From: Bacteroidia bacterium
GTDB lineage: Bacteria; Bacteroidota; Bacteroidia; SpSt-205
Assembly: GCA_026003215.1 (NCBI GenBank)
Contig: BPGV01000001.1
Location: 728,501 to 792,500 of the forward strand
Length of the DNA: 64,000 nt
Reading direction: 5' to 3'
The notes under the pieces are model-generated. The model ran no database searches. It saw only the letters and a program-made list of their open reading frames with translations, and was not told where the DNA came from. Below are positions 27,085-37,348 of this stretch, piece by piece. A program made the position numbers and the translations under genes. Each line of letters begins with the position of its first letter. Within the stretch, counting starts at the first letter, position 1.

Positions 27085-27092
27085 CAAAAATA
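27085..27092 (-). promoter_or_regulatory. -7 box TATTTTTG before tRNA-Thr
   Basis: This ends 8 nt before the tRNA 5' end, in the 23-nt gap after the rplQ stop. No -33 element is clear. Confidence 0.5.
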
Positions 27093-27099
27093 CACAAGT

Positions 27100-27528
27100 T
27101 CAGGCAGATTTCCCCTTGCGGCGGCGACGCTTCCCTTTGGTATGGGAGAGAGACTCGCCCGCCAGGTACGGATTGAAGTCGACCAACTCAATAAGCGCCA
27201 TTTCGGCGCCATCCCCATGCCGGGGGCCCAGTTTGAGGACTCGGGTATAGCCGCCTGGCCGATTCATAATCGCCGGGGCGATAGTGCTATACAGTTCTTT
27301 GATGGCTTCTTTATTTTGGAGGTAAGAGAAAAGCAGGCGCCTATTGGCTTGCGTATCTACCTTAGCCCGGGTGAGCAGCGGTTCAATGTAACGACGCAAA
27401 GCTTTGGCTTTAGCCAACGTAGTGATGATACGCTTGTGTTGTATCAGAGAAAGGGCTAAGTTTCGTAAAAGGGCTTTTCGATGCGAAGCTTTCCGCCCCA
27501 GGTTATTTATGGTATCTCCGTGCCGCAT
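27100..27528 (-). CDS. rplQ: Ribosomal protein L17
   Basis: The 142-residue 50S protein starts [23 protein letters not shown], the L17 signature, and has a basic Lys/Arg tail. It is the last gene of the ribosomal super-operon, 8 nt after rpoA. No hairpin terminator is evident before tRNA-Thr. Confidence 0.97.
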   Translation of the reverse strand: MRHGDTINNLGRKASHRKALLRNLALSLIQHKRIITTLAKAKALRRYIEPLLTRAKVDTQANRRLLFSYLQNKEAIKELYSTIAPAIMNRPGGYTRVLKLGPRHGDGAEMALIELVDFNPYLAGESLSHTKGKRRRRKGKSA

Positions 27529-27536
27529 AGCTCTTT

Positions 27537-28529
27537 TTAGAGAGATAGGTGTGCTTTATAAGCGGATACATCCATGCCCAGCTTTAGGCCTAACTTATGC
27601 AGGGCATTTTCTATTTTCTCTACGCTTTCTTTACCTATACCGCGAAACTTTTCTAAATCCTTCGGCTTGAGAGGCACCAGATGGATGAGGTGGGTAATGC
27701 CTGCGTTGCGTAGAGAGCTGTAGGCGGTAGCGGTAAGGCCCAGTTCAGCGTCTGTGATATCCTGCTTGAGGATTTCCAGGAGCTTAGGGTCCAAAGCGGA
27801 AAGTGCACTTGCCCCGGAAGCCTGCGCTTGTAGAAGCACGGTGAAGTGGTCCACCAGTATCTGCATAGCGGCTTGCAGGGCTTCGCGCGGCGAAATATTA
27901 CCTTTGGTTTCTATTTCCAGAAGGAGCTGTTCATAATCGGCTCGTTCGCGATAGAGGATAGTCTCTACCCGAGGGACGACACGAATGACAGGCGAGAAGC
28001 TGGTATCTAAGACAATTTCATGGAGCTCTCGTTCCTTTAGGAGGGGTTTATTTTCCTCAGCCAAATGGTAGCCTCGGCCTTTGGCGATACGCAACTCCAT
28101 CTGGACAGTAGCTTTGGAGTCTAAATGCATAATAACAAGCTCTGGATTAGCTACTTCGTACCCTGGGGCTGCCGCTACCAAATCTTTGGCTGTAAAGACT
28201 TTTTGCCCGCGTACTTCTACAAAGATACGACTGGGGGGATCTTCTACTACGGGCCGCAAAGCTACTTGTTTGAGGTTCAGCACGATATCCACCACATCTT
28301 CTATTACGCCGGGGATAGCGCTAAATTCATGCAAAATCCCCGGCACCTTCAGGGATACTATGGCATACCCTTCAATAGAAGAAAGCAGCACCCTACGCAG
28401 GGCATTCCCCACAGTAACCCCGTACCCTGGCTCTAAGGGCTTGAAAAGATACTTCCCTAAGTAACGATTTTCTTCTACGACTTCAAACGTAGTCGGCAAA
28501 ACCAAAGGTGAGGACAAGAGTATCGCCAT
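27537..28529 (-). CDS. rpoA: RNA polymerase alpha subunit
   Basis: The 330-residue protein has the N-terminal assembly domain ([22 protein letters not shown] near 33-55) and the C-terminal DNA/activator-binding domain with two helix-hairpin-helix motifs (about 255-325, [14 protein letters not shown] and [18 protein letters not shown]). It dimerises to seed polymerase assembly. The start is 6 nt after rpsD, and rplQ follows, as in other bacteria. Confidence 0.98.
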   Translation of the reverse strand: MAILLSSPLVLPTTFEVVEENRYLGKYLFKPLEPGYGVTVGNALRRVLLSSIEGYAIVSLKVPGILHEFSAIPGVIEDVVDIVLNLKQVALRPVVEDPPSRIFVEVRGQKVFTAKDLVAAAPGYEVANPELVIMHLDSKATVQMELRIAKGRGYHLAEENKPLLKERELHEIVLDTSFSPVIRVVPRVETILYRERADYEQLLLEIETKGNISPREALQAAMQILVDHFTVLLQAQASGASALSALDPKLLEILKQDITDAELGLTATAYSSLRNAGITHLIHLVPLKPKDLEKFRGIGKESVEKIENALHKLGLKLGMDVSAYKAHLSL

Positions 28530-28535
28530 AACCGA

Positions 28536-29147
28536 TTATTTGGAATAAAGCTCAACTATCAGACGCTCTTGGATATTTTCTGGGATTTCTGACCGAGACG
28601 GCACATACAAGAAAGTCCCGGCATACTCTGCCTTACGGATTTCTATCCAGGGGTACTTTTGGCGCCCACTTTGTTCATCAAAGACCTTACAGAGAGCCTC
28701 GCGCTGCCGGGCTTTCGGAGAGAAACTAATGACATCCCCTGGGGCAACCAGGTAGGAAGGTATAGTCACCGAACGACCATTTACGTAGATATGCCCATGA
28801 TTGACGAGCTGACGGGCTCCCGGGCGAGTACGAGCAAAACCCATTCTATATACGACCGTATCCAAGCGACGTTCCAAAAGCTGCAGGAGGTTTTCGCCAG
28901 TATTGCCCTTCATGCGAGAAGCTTTTTCAAAAAAGCGACGGAACTGCCGCTCTAACACCCCATAGATATACTTGGCTTTTTGCTTCTCCATCAATTGGCG
29001 TCCATATTCGCTGAGCTTATTAGCTCGCTTAAAGCGCCCATGTATGCCCGGGGCATAGTTTTTACGGCTCAGCACCCGTGAAGGCCCAAAAATCGGCTCT
29101 CCGAAGCGCCGAGCTATTCTCTGCCGTGGTCCTGTATAGCGTGCCAT
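28536..29147 (-). CDS. rpsD: Ribosomal protein S4
   Basis: The 203-residue primary 16S-binding protein starts [21 protein letters not shown] and has the S4 RNA-binding domain at about 93-155 ([28 protein letters not shown]). The usual N-terminal zinc Cys motif is absent. It lies 3 nt after rpsK. S4 often represses its own operon; no leader target can be seen here. Confidence 0.98.
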   Translation of the reverse strand: MARYTGPRQRIARRFGEPIFGPSRVLSRKNYAPGIHGRFKRANKLSEYGRQLMEKQKAKYIYGVLERQFRRFFEKASRMKGNTGENLLQLLERRLDTVVYRMGFARTRPGARQLVNHGHIYVNGRSVTIPSYLVAPGDVISFSPKARQREALCKVFDEQSGRQKYPWIEIRKAEYAGTFLYVPSRSEIPENIQERLIVELYSK

Positions 29148-29150
29148 AGG

Positions 29151-29543
29151 TTATACGCGTCTGGGTTTTGGAGGGCGACAACCATTATGCGGCATAGGCG
29201 TGATATCCTTGATACTCCGCACTTGAATGCCGGCAGCCTCTATGGCAAGGAGAGCAGCTTCCCGCCCAGAGCCTGTCCCTTTGAGGTAAGCATCCACTAC
29301 ACGCAAGCCAGCCTCATAAGCCGCTGCAGCTGCATCTTGGGCGGCGACTTGTCCCGCATAGGGGGTATTCTTCTTTGACCCGCGGAAGCCGACCTTGCCC
29401 GCAGAGCTCCACGAAATCACATTGCCTGCCGCATCGGTAAAGGTAATGATAATATTATTAAAGGTCGCTTGAATATATACACGACCTTCTGGTGCGACTT
29501 TGATTTTTTTACGCGCACGACCTTTTTTCTCGGTAGATGCCAT
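29151..29543 (-). CDS. rpsK: Ribosomal protein S11
   Basis: The 130-residue 30S platform protein has the segments [26 protein letters not shown] and ending [19 protein letters not shown], which define S11. It is 6 nt after rpsM and 3 nt before rpsD. Confidence 0.98.
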   Translation of the reverse strand: MASTEKKGRARKKIKVAPEGRVYIQATFNNIIITFTDAAGNVISWSSAGKVGFRGSKKNTPYAGQVAAQDAAAAAYEAGLRVVDAYLKGTGSGREAALLAIEAAGIQVRSIKDITPMPHNGCRPPKPRRV

Positions 29544-29549
29544 AAGTTA

Positions 29550-29930
29550 TTATTTCTTAGGAGCTTTTTTCTTTCCTGCGACGGTTTTACGCTTACCCTT
29601 GCGGGTACGGGCGTTAGTTCGGGTGCGTTGCCCGCGTACGGGCAAGCCCAGCTTATGCCGTATTCCCCGATAACAGCCAATCTCTATCAGCCGCCGAATA
29701 TTCATCTGCACCTCGGCCCGCAGCTGCCCCTCCACCGTATAGCCCTGCTCAATCACTGCGCGTATCCGAGCGATTTCATCTTCTGTCCATTCCGAGACCC
29801 GCTTGTGCGGATCTACCTGTGCTTGGGCTAATACCTCCCACGCCGTAGTACGCCCTATCCCATACAGATACCGCAGCGCTATGAACCCCGGCTTATTGCG
29901 TGGCAAATCTACCCCTGCTACCCGTGCCAT
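29550..29930 (-). CDS. rpsM: Ribosomal protein S13
   Basis: The 126-residue 30S head protein starts [26 protein letters not shown] and ends in a basic tail ([24 protein letters not shown]) that reaches the P-site tRNAs. It follows rpmJ by 1 nt. Confidence 0.98.
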   Translation of the reverse strand: MARVAGVDLPRNKPGFIALRYLYGIGRTTAWEVLAQAQVDPHKRVSEWTEDEIARIRAVIEQGYTVEGQLRAEVQMNIRRLIEIGCYRGIRHKLGLPVRGQRTRTNARTRKGKRKTVAGKKKAPKK

Positions 29931-29931
29931 A

Positions 29932-30048
29932 TTACCCTTGTCGCTGTTTGAACTTAGGATTCTTCTTGTTTAGAATATATATGCGCCCTTTCCTGCGCAC
30001 TACGATGCAATCACTGCTTCGCTTACGAACCGACGACTTGACTTTCAT
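29932..30048 (-). CDS. rpmJ: Ribosomal protein L36
   Basis: This 38-codon gene reads [20 protein letters not shown] and ends [10 protein letters not shown]. It has a single Cys (position 14), so it is the zinc-free form that lacks the Cys3-His ribbon. It fits exactly between infA (22-nt gap) and rpsM (1-nt gap), the usual place. Confidence 0.95.
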   Translation of the reverse strand: MKVKSSVRKRSSDCIVVRRKGRIYILNKKNPKFKQRQG

Positions 30049-30070
30049 AGGCTATCTCATAAAAAGGTTT

Positions 30071-30289
30071 TCATTTGTAACGGTAAATAATCCGCCCCTT
30101 ACTCAGGTCATACGGCGAAATCTCCACAGTAACCTTATCCCCCGGAAAGATCCGAATAAAATGCTTACGCATCTTCCCTGAGATATGGGCTAAGATAAGA
30201 TGCCCATTTTCCAGACGCACGCGGAACATGGCGTTAGGAAGCGATTCCTCTATCGTCCCATCCAGCCGAATAAAATCTTCCTTAGACAT
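30071..30289 (-). CDS. infA: Translation initiation factor IF-1
   Basis: The 72-residue S1-like OB-fold protein starts [20 protein letters not shown] and contains [19 protein letters not shown], as in all IF-1. It binds the 30S A site during initiation. The ATG at 30289 overlaps the end of map by 8 nt; the upstream open frame is a shadow of map. Confidence 0.97.
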   Translation of the reverse strand: MSKEDFIRLDGTIEESLPNAMFRVRLENGHLILAHISGKMRKHFIRIFPGDKVTVEISPYDLSKGRIIYRYK

Positions 30290-31091
30290 GGGCGAGCGCT
30301 TGATAAATGGGTTCAAACGAGGTAAGTACTTGAGCACCGCCGGGCCGTACGACCACCGTATGTTCAAAATGGGCTGCCAAAGAACCATCACTTGTCTCCA
30401 CCGCCCAACCATCTGCGCCCTTCTTAATGCGCTTACCGCCCATGTGCACCATGGGCTCAATCGCTATGACGAGATTGGCGGGCAAGCGAGGGCCTTGCCC
30501 CGGTTTGCCTACATTAGGCACATCGGGTTCCATGTGCATAGCAACTCCCACACCGTGTCCAGTTAAGTTTTCTGCGACCGCAAAGGTATAACCTTTGACG
30601 AAATTATGAATAGTGTGCCCAATAGTCCCCAAGGCCACCCCCGCCCGCACCTGCGCTATAGCGCGTTCCAACGCCGTACGAGTGACCCATAAAAGCTTCT
30701 GTACGGGTGGAGGTACCTCTCCTACCGCAAAGGTATAGGCCATATCGGCATGAAAGCCGTCTACCCGCACCCCGCAATCTATACTCACAATTTGCCCCTC
30801 CTGCAAAATACGCGTAGGGGAGGGCAAGCCATGCACCACCTCATGATTGATAGACACACACAACGTGTACGGATAGGCAGCATCTTCAAAGGGAGGCTTA
30901 TAGCCTTTAAAGGCAGGCTCCCCGCCCTCCGCTCGGATAAACTCTTCTGCCCGAGCATCCAACTCCGCAGTACTTACCCCCGGACGAATGAGTGGGGTCA
31001 GATACCCAAAAAGCCGACTGAGGATATCGGCTGCCGCCGCAATCCGCTGTATCCCCGCTTCATCGTATATAGCCCACCCTTCGTACTTCAT
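30282..31091 (-). CDS. map: Methionine aminopeptidase, type I
   Basis: The 269-residue enzyme removes the N-terminal Met from new proteins. All residues of the pita-bread active site are present: H88, D105, D116, H179, E212 and E243. The start overlaps the secY stop as ATGA, and it sits between secY and infA, where adk is missing. Confidence 0.97.
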   Translation of the reverse strand: MKYEGWAIYDEAGIQRIAAAADILSRLFGYLTPLIRPGVSTAELDARAEEFIRAEGGEPAFKGYKPPFEDAAYPYTLCVSINHEVVHGLPSPTRILQEGQIVSIDCGVRVDGFHADMAYTFAVGEVPPPVQKLLWVTRTALERAIAQVRAGVALGTIGHTIHNFVKGYTFAVAENLTGHGVGVAMHMEPDVPNVGKPGQGPRLPANLVIAIEPMVHMGGKRIKKGADGWAVETSDGSLAAHFEHTVVVRPGGAQVLTSFEPIYQALAHV

Positions 31092-32428
31092 AAAGCAGGG
31101 CTGACCACGGAACGCCCCCGTATGCGACCGGACTTAATCAGCCCCTCGTAATGACGCATAAGGAGGAAACTCTCTATCTGCTGTAACGTATCCAAGACCA
31201 CCCCTATCATAATCAAAATGGTGGTTCCCCCAAAAAACTGCGCAAACTGATTAGATACCCCTGCCAAACGCACAAAAGCCGGCAAAATAGCGACTATGGC
31301 CAACGCTAAAGCCCCCGGCAAAGTAATACGAGTCAGAACCGTATCTATATAGTCAGCGGTCGGCTTACCCGGCTTGATACCGGGGATATACCCACCTGCC
31401 CGCTTAAGCTGCTCGGCAATATCTCGTGGATTTATCGCTATCGCCGTGTAGAAATAGGTAAAAAGCACAATCAGGATTACGAAAAGGAAGTTATACGCAA
31501 AGCTGGTATAATCGGCAAACCAGCTTCCGGTGGAGAGCCAAAAATCACTTTCCGGAAAATACTGAGCAATCGTAGCCGGAAGGAACATAAGGGATTGGGC
31601 AAAGATGATAGGCATTACCCCGGCAGCGGTAAGCTTGAGAGGAATATGACTGGTAGAGGCTACCCCCCCCATAGCCATCGGATAGCGCCCCCCCGCCATC
31701 TGCCGGGCATAATGCACGGGTATCTTGCGCACAGCTTGTTGTAAAAGAACTACCCCCATAATCACCACGATAAGCGCCAAAACCTCCAAAAAGAAGAGCA
31801 TCGGGGGATTAGAAGTCGCCTCATTCATCAAAGCGGGGGGAAGCTCGGCTACAATCCCTATGGCAATAATTAACGAACTCCCATTCCCCAACCCCTTATC
31901 GGTGATTTTGTCGGCCATCCACACCAAAAACATGGTCCCCGCCAACATGCATAAGAGGGAAGTTATCGTAAAAGTGGTAGGCGACATCGTGATGGCCGAT
32001 TGGTACTGGGTACGGAGGTTGACCAAATAGCCCGTACCCTGCACCAAAACCACCGCCACCGTAAGGAGCTTGGTATATTGATTAAGGCGCCGGGTACCGC
32101 TCTCCCCTTCTTTTTGCAGCTTCTGCAACGAGGGCACAGCCGTAGCCAAAAGCTGTATGATGATAGAAGCAGAGATATAGGGCATAATACCCAGCGCCAA
32201 GATAGCCCCTCGGGAAAAAGCCCCCCCCACAAAAGCATTAAGCATCCCTAAGATGCCCATGCCTTGCGTGCGGGCAAACTCCTCCGACAGCACCTGGGAG
32301 TCTATCCCCGGCAGTATAATGAAGGAGGCGGCCCGATATACCGCCAAAAGAAAGAGCGTATAAAGGATTCGCTCCCGTAGCTCGGGAATACTAAATATAT
32401 TGCGTAGGGTCTGAAAAAGCTCTTTCAT
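31088..32428 (-). CDS. secY: Protein translocase subunit SecY
   Basis: The 446-residue protein has ten predicted TM helices and forms the channel of the Sec translocon. Diagnostic segments are FILLPGIDSQVL-like sequence at about 36-48, VGGAFSRGAILALGIMPYISASIIIQLL (plug and TM2b) and AEQLKRAGGYIPGIKPGKPT in the cytoplasmic loop that contacts SecA and the ribosome. It overlaps rplO and map by 4 nt each (ATGA). Confidence 0.98.
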   Translation of the reverse strand: MKELFQTLRNIFSIPELRERILYTLFLLAVYRAASFIILPGIDSQVLSEEFARTQGMGILGMLNAFVGGAFSRGAILALGIMPYISASIIIQLLATAVPSLQKLQKEGESGTRRLNQYTKLLTVAVVLVQGTGYLVNLRTQYQSAITMSPTTFTITSLLCMLAGTMFLVWMADKITDKGLGNGSSLIIAIGIVAELPPALMNEATSNPPMLFFLEVLALIVVIMGVVLLQQAVRKIPVHYARQMAGGRYPMAMGGVASTSHIPLKLTAAGVMPIIFAQSLMFLPATIAQYFPESDFWLSTGSWFADYTSFAYNFLFVILIVLFTYFYTAIAINPRDIAEQLKRAGGYIPGIKPGKPTADYIDTVLTRITLPGALALAIVAILPAFVRLAGVSNQFAQFFGGTTILIMIGVVLDTLQQIESFLLMRHYEGLIKSGRIRGRSVVSPAL

Positions 32429-32886
32429 GCTTGTAAAGATACGGCTTTTCCCCCGGCCTTTTCTATGGCGGCTTGGGCAGCCGCACTGAACTTATGGGCT
32501 CTTATGGTGACAGCACGGATAAGCTCTCCCCGTCCCAGCACTTTGATAGGCAAATCCTTTTTCACAATACCTTGGGCTTTGAGCCATTCCGGGGTAATCT
32601 CCCCTACATCGGGATGCTTTTCCAAAATCTGGGATAGCGTATCCAGATTGAGGGGGAAGTACTCGGTACGGAAAGGGTTTTGGAAGCCGAACTTAGGGAT
32701 ACGGCGCTGATAGGGCATTTGTCCGCCCTCAAATCCTCGCTTGACGCGATAGCCTGAACGGGACTTATCGCCCTTATGCCCTCGGGTGGCGGTGCCCCCA
32801 TGCCCACTCCCTTCGCCTCGGCCGATTCGTTTCCTGGGCCGGGTGGCCCCTGGACGAGGGCTTAGCTTGTCCAGAAGGCTACTCAT
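32425..32886 (-). CDS. rplO: Ribosomal protein L15
   Basis: The 153-residue 50S protein starts [20 protein letters not shown] followed by the Gly/Arg-rich GRGEGSGHGGTATRGHKG loop typical of L15. It has 4-nt overlaps with rpmD upstream and secY downstream. Confidence 0.98.
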   Translation of the reverse strand: MSSLLDKLSPRPGATRPRKRIGRGEGSGHGGTATRGHKGDKSRSGYRVKRGFEGGQMPYQRRIPKFGFQNPFRTEYFPLNLDTLSQILEKHPDVGEITPEWLKAQGIVKKDLPIKVLGRGELIRAVTIRAHKFSAAAQAAIEKAGGKAVSLQA

Positions 32887-33074
32887 GATACGCGTTCTAT
32901 TTTGACCAAGTGACTTACTACCCGAAGCATCCCCAAAATAGCCGGATTGACCTCCTTCTCTACAACATGCATACGCCTACGCAGCCCTAAAGCCCGCAAA
33001 GTATCTCGCTGCCGACGAGGACAATCTATGCTACTGCGCACCTGCGTAATCTTGACTCGTATCGCCGGTTTCAT
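32883..33074 (-). CDS. rpmD: Ribosomal protein L30
   Basis: The 63-residue 50S protein reads [20 protein letters not shown], then [10 protein letters not shown], the L30 core. The ATG at 33074 gives the family-typical start; an ATG at 33083 would add three residues. Either way it overlaps the end of rpsE by more than 40 nt, the longest overlap in the ribosomal operon. Confidence 0.93.
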   Translation of the reverse strand: MKPAIRVKITQVRSSIDCPRRQRDTLRALGLRRRMHVVEKEVNPAILGMLRVVSHLVKIERVS

Positions 33075-33585
33075 AAGTTCCATGGAAAACCTTTTTCAAA
33101 GGGATAGTTCTCCGCTGCGCTACGGCAGCAGCATCTTCCAGCTCCATCAACGCCTTGAAGGTCGCCCGCACGACATTATGGGGATTAGAAGAGCCGATTA
33201 CTTTCGCCAGCACGTCTTGGACACCGAGGACCTCCAAGACCGCCCGAACAGCCCCCCCCGCGATCAGCCCCGTACCTGGCGCGGCTGGACGCAATACCAG
33301 CCGAGTAGATTCGTACTTCACCGTGATAGCATGCGGTATGGTGGTGCGACGAAGGGGGAAGCGATATAAGTTTTTCTTAGCGGCTTCAATCCCCTTATTG
33401 ATGGCGATATTGGCTTCTGCGGCCTTGCCTAAGCCAAAGCCGACAACACCCTTTCTATCGCCCACTACCACCAGAGCGGCAAACCCAAAACGCCGCCCCC
33501 CTTTGACTACCTTAGCCGTGCGATTTAGCCAGACTAATCTATCTTCTAAGGCTAAGGCTTCTCGTGTAACTACGCGCTTACCCAT
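33031..33585 (-). CDS. rpsE: Ribosomal protein S5
   Basis: The 184-residue 30S protein has the double-stranded RNA-binding fold ([27 protein letters not shown]) and the S5 C-terminal domain ([25 protein letters not shown]). Its C-terminal tail ([17 protein letters not shown]) is encoded within the overlap with rpmD. Confidence 0.97.
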   Translation of the reverse strand: MGKRVVTREALALEDRLVWLNRTAKVVKGGRRFGFAALVVVGDRKGVVGFGLGKAAEANIAINKGIEAAKKNLYRFPLRRTTIPHAITVKYESTRLVLRPAAPGTGLIAGGAVRAVLEVLGVQDVLAKVIGSSNPHNVVRATFKALMELEDAAAVAQRRTIPLKKVFHGTYETGDTSQDYAGAQ

Positions 33586-33588
33586 AGC

Positions 33589-33948
33589 TCAGAAAAGTAA
33601 TCCCCCTTCTCGGGCACCCTCTGCCAGGGCCCGGACATTTCCATGATACTTGTACCCATTACGGTCGAAAACGACTTTTTCTATCCCCAAACCTTTGGCC
33701 CGTTCCGCCAGCTTAAGGCCGACCAAACGGCTCCTCTCTAAAGGACGCGTGCCTTGCTGCTGAATCTCCGCCTCCCGCGCACTGGCCGAAACCAAAGTCA
33801 CCCCTCGCTCATCATCTATAAGCTGCGCATAAATATACTTATTGCTGCGGAAGACAGAAAGGCGAGGCCTTTCTGCCGTACCGCGCACCTTTTTACGAAT
33901 ACGCCATTTTATGCGCAAACGACGCTCACGCTTTTCTTTGACCTGCAT
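33589..33948 (-). CDS. rplR: Ribosomal protein L18
   Basis: The 119-residue 5S-rRNA-binding protein has [21 protein letters not shown] and the end [26 protein letters not shown], both characteristic. Gaps are 6 nt (rplF) and 3 nt (rpsE). Confidence 0.98.
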   Translation of the reverse strand: MQVKEKRERRLRIKWRIRKKVRGTAERPRLSVFRSNKYIYAQLIDDERGVTLVSASAREAEIQQQGTRPLERSRLVGLKLAERAKGLGIEKVVFDRNGYKYHGNVRALAEGAREGGLLF

Positions 33949-33954
33949 AGTTCG

Positions 33955-34518
33955 TTATTTTTTGCCTTTACCTTTGGCTTTTCCTGCTTTGAGTCGTATC
34001 ACTTCATCTGCGTACCGAACCCCCTTGCCTTTATAAGGATTAGGCGGCCGAAGGCTTCTAATCATGGAGGCTACCTGCCCCACCAGCTGCTTGTCTAAAC
34101 TTTCCAACACGATACGGAGATTTTGCCCCCGTTCGGCTATAATCTGGGCTTTCACCCCCTGGGGCAGCACGAAAGCAATATCATGCGAGTACCCGAGGGT
34201 GAGCAGCAGAACATCACTCCCCTTAAGCTCCGCCTTGTACCCAATCCCTACCACCTCCAAGACACGCTGAAACCCCGCAGACACGCCTATCACCGCATTC
34301 TGAATAAGCGCTCTATAGGTACCGTGGAGCGCTTTATAGTGCTTTTCCTCCGAAGGGCGGATAAGCTGGAGTTGATTACCACTTTGCTCTATAGTGAAGC
34401 CCTCGGGTAAAGTAAGGGTATAGTTCCCTTTAGGCCCTTGAAAAGTCAAAATAGGCGCCTGCCATGTCACTTTTACCCCAGTGGGGATCACTACAGGTTG
34501 TCTCCCAACACGCGACAT
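33955..34518 (-). CDS. rplF: Ribosomal protein L6
   Basis: The 187-residue 50S protein starts MSRVGRQPVVIPTGVKV and ends with the L6 motif RPPNPYKGKGVRYADEVIRLKAGKA. The ATG at 34518 is chosen; the longer frame upstream is rpsH in another frame. It lies 4 nt after rpsH. Confidence 0.97.
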   Translation of the reverse strand: MSRVGRQPVVIPTGVKVTWQAPILTFQGPKGNYTLTLPEGFTIEQSGNQLQLIRPSEEKHYKALHGTYRALIQNAVIGVSAGFQRVLEVVGIGYKAELKGSDVLLLTLGYSHDIAFVLPQGVKAQIIAERGQNLRIVLESLDKQLVGQVASMIRSLRPPNPYKGKGVRYADEVIRLKAGKAKGKGKK

Positions 34519-34522
34519 AGTT

Positions 34523-34912
34523 CTATCGGACGAAACAGAGGATTTCTCCACCAACCCCCAAACGGCGAGCCTCCTTATCGGTGAGGACCCCGCGGGAGGT
34601 AGAAACAATTGCTATACCTAACCCATTAGCGACTTCGGGCAGCCGATCTACGGGGGCATAGAGCCGACGGCCCGGCTTGCTTACCCGCACAATTTCTCGA
34701 AGGGCTGGCTGCTGACGGGAGCCATAGCGCAAAAGTATCCGCAAAAACTGCTTATTTCCCTCCTGACGCACTTGATAATCCTCAATATAGCCTTGTTCCT
34801 TCAAAATGCGGGCAATTTCACTACGGATATACGAAGACTGCACCTCCATTATAGGATGAGCCGCTCTATAAGCATTCCGTAGGCGCGTGAGGAAATCACC
34901 AATCGTATCCAT
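34523..34912 (-). CDS. rpsH: Ribosomal protein S8
   Basis: The 129-residue 16S-binding protein starts MDTIGDFLTRLRNAYRA and ends STSRGVLTDKEARRLGVGGEILCFV, the S8 signature. It is 1 nt after rpsN. Confidence 0.98.
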   Translation of the reverse strand: MDTIGDFLTRLRNAYRAAHPIMEVQSSYIRSEIARILKEQGYIEDYQVRQEGNKQFLRILLRYGSRQQPALREIVRVSKPGRRLYAPVDRLPEVANGLGIAIVSTSRGVLTDKEARRLGVGGEILCFVR

Positions 34913-34913
34913 A

Positions 34914-35183
34914 TTACCAGCTGGCTTTGGTCATGCCTGGGATTTTTCCTTCTAAAGCAAGCTCACGGAGCTTGACACGGCAGAGGCCAAACATCTTATA
35001 GTTTCCTCGGGGCCGCCCCGTAAGCTGACACCGGAAGCGCAGCCGCACCGGCGAAGAGTTTCTCGGCAAAAGCGCTAACTCTTCCCAGCGCCCTTCTTTT
35101 TTGAGCTGCGCACGTTTAGCCGCATATTGCTTATAGAGCTTCCACCGTTTGCGCTCCCGTGCTATTACTGCATCTGTAGCCAT
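34914..35183 (-). CDS. rpsN: Ribosomal protein S14, zinc-free form
   Basis: The 89-residue protein has [26 protein letters not shown] and ends PGMTKASW, as in S14. The length and the absence of the two CxxC pairs mark it as the long zinc-independent type. It lies 3 nt after rplE. Confidence 0.97.
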   Translation of the reverse strand: MATDAVIARERKRWKLYKQYAAKRAQLKKEGRWEELALLPRNSSPVRLRFRCQLTGRPRGNYKMFGLCRVKLRELALEGKIPGMTKASW

Positions 35184-35186
35184 ACC

Positions 35187-35759
35187 TTATGCTTTTTTCT
35201 TAGTAGGTTCTCCTTCTCGGAAAGGCAAGCCTAAGGCTTTGAGTAGCTCAAAGGCCTCTTTATCGGTCTGCGCTGTGGTAACCAAAGTAATATCCATGCC
35301 GGCGATCTTGTACACCTTGTCAATATCTATTTCGGGAAAGATCAGCTGCTCGCGCACCCCCAGGGTATAGTTTCCTCGGCCATCAAAAGCCGTCGGCGAA
35401 ATACCCCGAAAGTCCCGTGTACGGGGTAGCGCCGCATGGATGAGCCGCTCTAAAAACTCATACATGTGATAACCGCGTAGGGTCACCTTCACGCCGATAG
35501 GCATGCGCTTGCGGAGCTTGAAGCCCGCCACATCCTTCCGGGAGAGGGCCACCACCGGCTTTTGCCCCGTGATAAGGGCCAGCTCTTCCACAGCTTGCTC
35601 CAAAAGTTTTTTATCGGATACAGCCGCACCTACCCCACGGGAGACCACTATTTTCTCCAATCGGGGCACCTGCATGATATTCTTGTAGCCTAACTTCTCT
35701 TTAAGCTCTGGGCGGATACGCTCTATGTAGAGCCTATACAGATTGGGAATGTATTTCAT
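35187..35759 (-). CDS. rplE: Ribosomal protein L5
   Basis: The 190-residue 5S-rRNA-binding protein contains [51 protein letters not shown] and [20 protein letters not shown]. It overlaps rplX by 4 nt. Confidence 0.98.
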   Translation of the reverse strand: MKYIPNLYRLYIERIRPELKEKLGYKNIMQVPRLEKIVVSRGVGAAVSDKKLLEQAVEELALITGQKPVVALSRKDVAGFKLRKRMPIGVKVTLRGYHMYEFLERLIHAALPRTRDFRGISPTAFDGRGNYTLGVREQLIFPEIDIDKVYKIAGMDITLVTTAQTDKEAFELLKALGLPFREGEPTKKKA

Positions 35760-36088
35760 ACGACTTTACCACTTTTTTTCGCGTAACGGACCCACTTACC
35801 ATTTTCCAGCCGCCGGCCCACTCGGGTAGGCTTATTGGTGTGCGGGTCTATGAGCTGAAGCTTGCAGACCGGGATAGGACGCTCCACTTCTACTACACCT
35901 CCTTGGGGATAGGCTTGGCTTTTCCGAACCCGCTTAGTCACCAAAGCGACCCCTTCCACCAACGCCAATCCTTTGCGGGGAAACACACGAATGACCCGCC
36001 CCGTTTTACCTTTCTCATCCCCCGATAGCACTTTGACCAGGTCCCCCCGGCGAATATGAAGCTTGGGTATAAATCTTGTACGACTCAT
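35756..36088 (-). CDS. rplX: Ribosomal protein L24
   Basis: The 110-residue 50S assembly protein has a KOW motif near the N-terminus ([22 protein letters not shown]). It has 4-nt overlaps with rplN and rplE. Confidence 0.98.
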   Translation of the reverse strand: MSRTRFIPKLHIRRGDLVKVLSGDEKGKTGRVIRVFPRKGLALVEGVALVTKRVRKSQAYPQGGVVEVERPIPVCKLQLIDPHTNKPTRVGRRLENGKWVRYAKKSGKVV

Positions 36089-36453
36089 AAGACCTCCGGC
36101 GCTAAGGATACGATTTTCATGAAGCCTTTATCCCGCAGCTCGCGAGCCACCGGTCCAAAAATGCGGGACCCCCGAGGCTCCCCTTCATTATTAATGAGTA
36201 CAGCTGCGTTATCCTCAAAGCGAATGTAGGTACCATTCGGACGGCGGTAAGCCCGCTTAGTACGGACGATAACCGCCTTTACTACATCCCCTTTTTTGAC
36301 CATGCCGTTAGGGATAGCGTCCTTGACGGAAGCCACAATCACATCCCCCAAACCGCCATAGCGCCTATGGCTGCCGCCCAGCACGCGTATACAGAGAAGC
36401 TCCCGAGCTCCCGTATTGTCTGCTACTACCAAGCGCGACTCTTGCTGAATCAT
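36085..36453 (-). CDS. rplN: Ribosomal protein L14
   Basis: The 122-residue protein starts [28 protein letters not shown] and ends [13 protein letters not shown], as in all L14. It is 2 nt after rpsQ. Confidence 0.98.
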   Translation of the reverse strand: MIQQESRLVVADNTGARELLCIRVLGGSHRRYGGLGDVIVASVKDAIPNGMVKKGDVVKAVIVRTKRAYRRPNGTYIRFEDNAAVLINNEGEPRGSRIFGPVARELRDKGFMKIVSLAPEVL

Positions 36454-36455
36454 AG

Positions 36456-36731
36456 TTACTTCGCTTTTTGGAGGATTTCCACGAGGCGCCAGCGCTTCGT
36501 ACGGCTCAGCGGACGCGTCTCCATAATACGCACCACATCGCCCACCTGCGCTTCTTGACGCTCATCGTGGGCCGCAAATTTACTGAATCTTTTGACTGGC
36601 TTGTGATACAGCGGATGGGGCTCATTGCGCACTACCCGCACAATAATCGTTTTCTGCATCTTATTGCTCACGACGACGCCGACAAACTCTTTTCGGCGGC
36701 CGCGTGTAGGCTTAGGATTGGGCTCGTTCAT
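36456..36731 (-). CDS. rpsQ: Ribosomal protein S17
   Basis: The protein is 91 residues from the ATG at 36731 ([20 protein letters not shown]); an ATG at 36743 would add four. The OB-fold core has [26 protein letters not shown] and [19 protein letters not shown], typical of S17. The start overlaps rpmC by 20 nt. Confidence 0.95.
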   Translation of the reverse strand: MNEPNPKPTRGRRKEFVGVVVSNKMQKTIIVRVVRNEPHPLYHKPVKRFSKFAAHDERQEAQVGDVVRIMETRPLSRTKRWRLVEILQKAK

Positions 36732-36918
36732 GGCGCTTTTCATTTATAATGGTAAGGATTCGCGCAATATCTTTTCGCACAGCAGGTATCACAGAAGCCG
36801 CATTAGAGAGCGGACTCTGTGCATTTTTATACTGAAGCTCTTGCAGCTCCTTGCGCTTTTGATGCAGGAGCTGATGCAGCTCATGCAAGGAATAGGCACG
36901 TAAATCACTGGCCTTCAT
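36712..36918 (-). CDS. rpmC: Ribosomal protein L29
   Basis: The 68-residue two-helix protein starts [22 protein letters not shown] and continues [16 protein letters not shown], as in L29. It overlaps rplP by 14 nt and rpsQ by 20 nt. Confidence 0.96.
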   Translation of the reverse strand: MKASDLRAYSLHELHQLLHQKRKELQELQYKNAQSPLSNAASVIPAVRKDIARILTIINEKRHERAQS

Positions 36919-37345
36919 AGTCCGGACGAGTGATAAACTTGGTTTTTATGGGAAGCTTGAAAGCAGCCAAGCGAAAAGCTTCCCGGGCAGCAGCTTCACT
37001 CACACCTTCACATTCAAAGAGGACGTTACCCGGCTTTACCACCGCCGCGTAAAACTCTACATTCCCTTTGCCTTTACCCATACGCACTTCCAAGGGCTTA
37101 CGGGTAATAGGCTTGTGCGGGAAGATACGGATCCAAATCTTGCCTTCCCTTCGGAGATACCGCGTAAGGGCGACCCGGGCTGCTTCAATCTGCCGTGCTG
37201 TGATAAGCCCTCCATCCACCGCCTTTAACCCAAAAGTGCCAAATGCCAGCTGATTCCCACGCGTAGCTATACCTCGTACCTCGCCCCCTTGTAGGAGCCG
37301 TCCTTTCTGCTCTTTACGGTACCGAGTTCGCTTAGGTTGTAACAT
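36905..37345 (-). CDS. rplP: Ribosomal protein L16
   Basis: The 146-residue 50S protein lines the A-site region. It starts [21 protein letters not shown] and has [38 protein letters not shown], the L16 signature. It lies 3 nt after rpsC. Confidence 0.98.
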   Translation of the reverse strand: MLQPKRTRYRKEQKGRLLQGGEVRGIATRGNQLAFGTFGLKAVDGGLITARQIEAARVALTRYLRREGKIWIRIFPHKPITRKPLEVRMGKGKGNVEFYAAVVKPGNVLFECEGVSEAAAREAFRLAAFKLPIKTKFITRPDYEGQ

Positions 37346-37348
37346 AGA

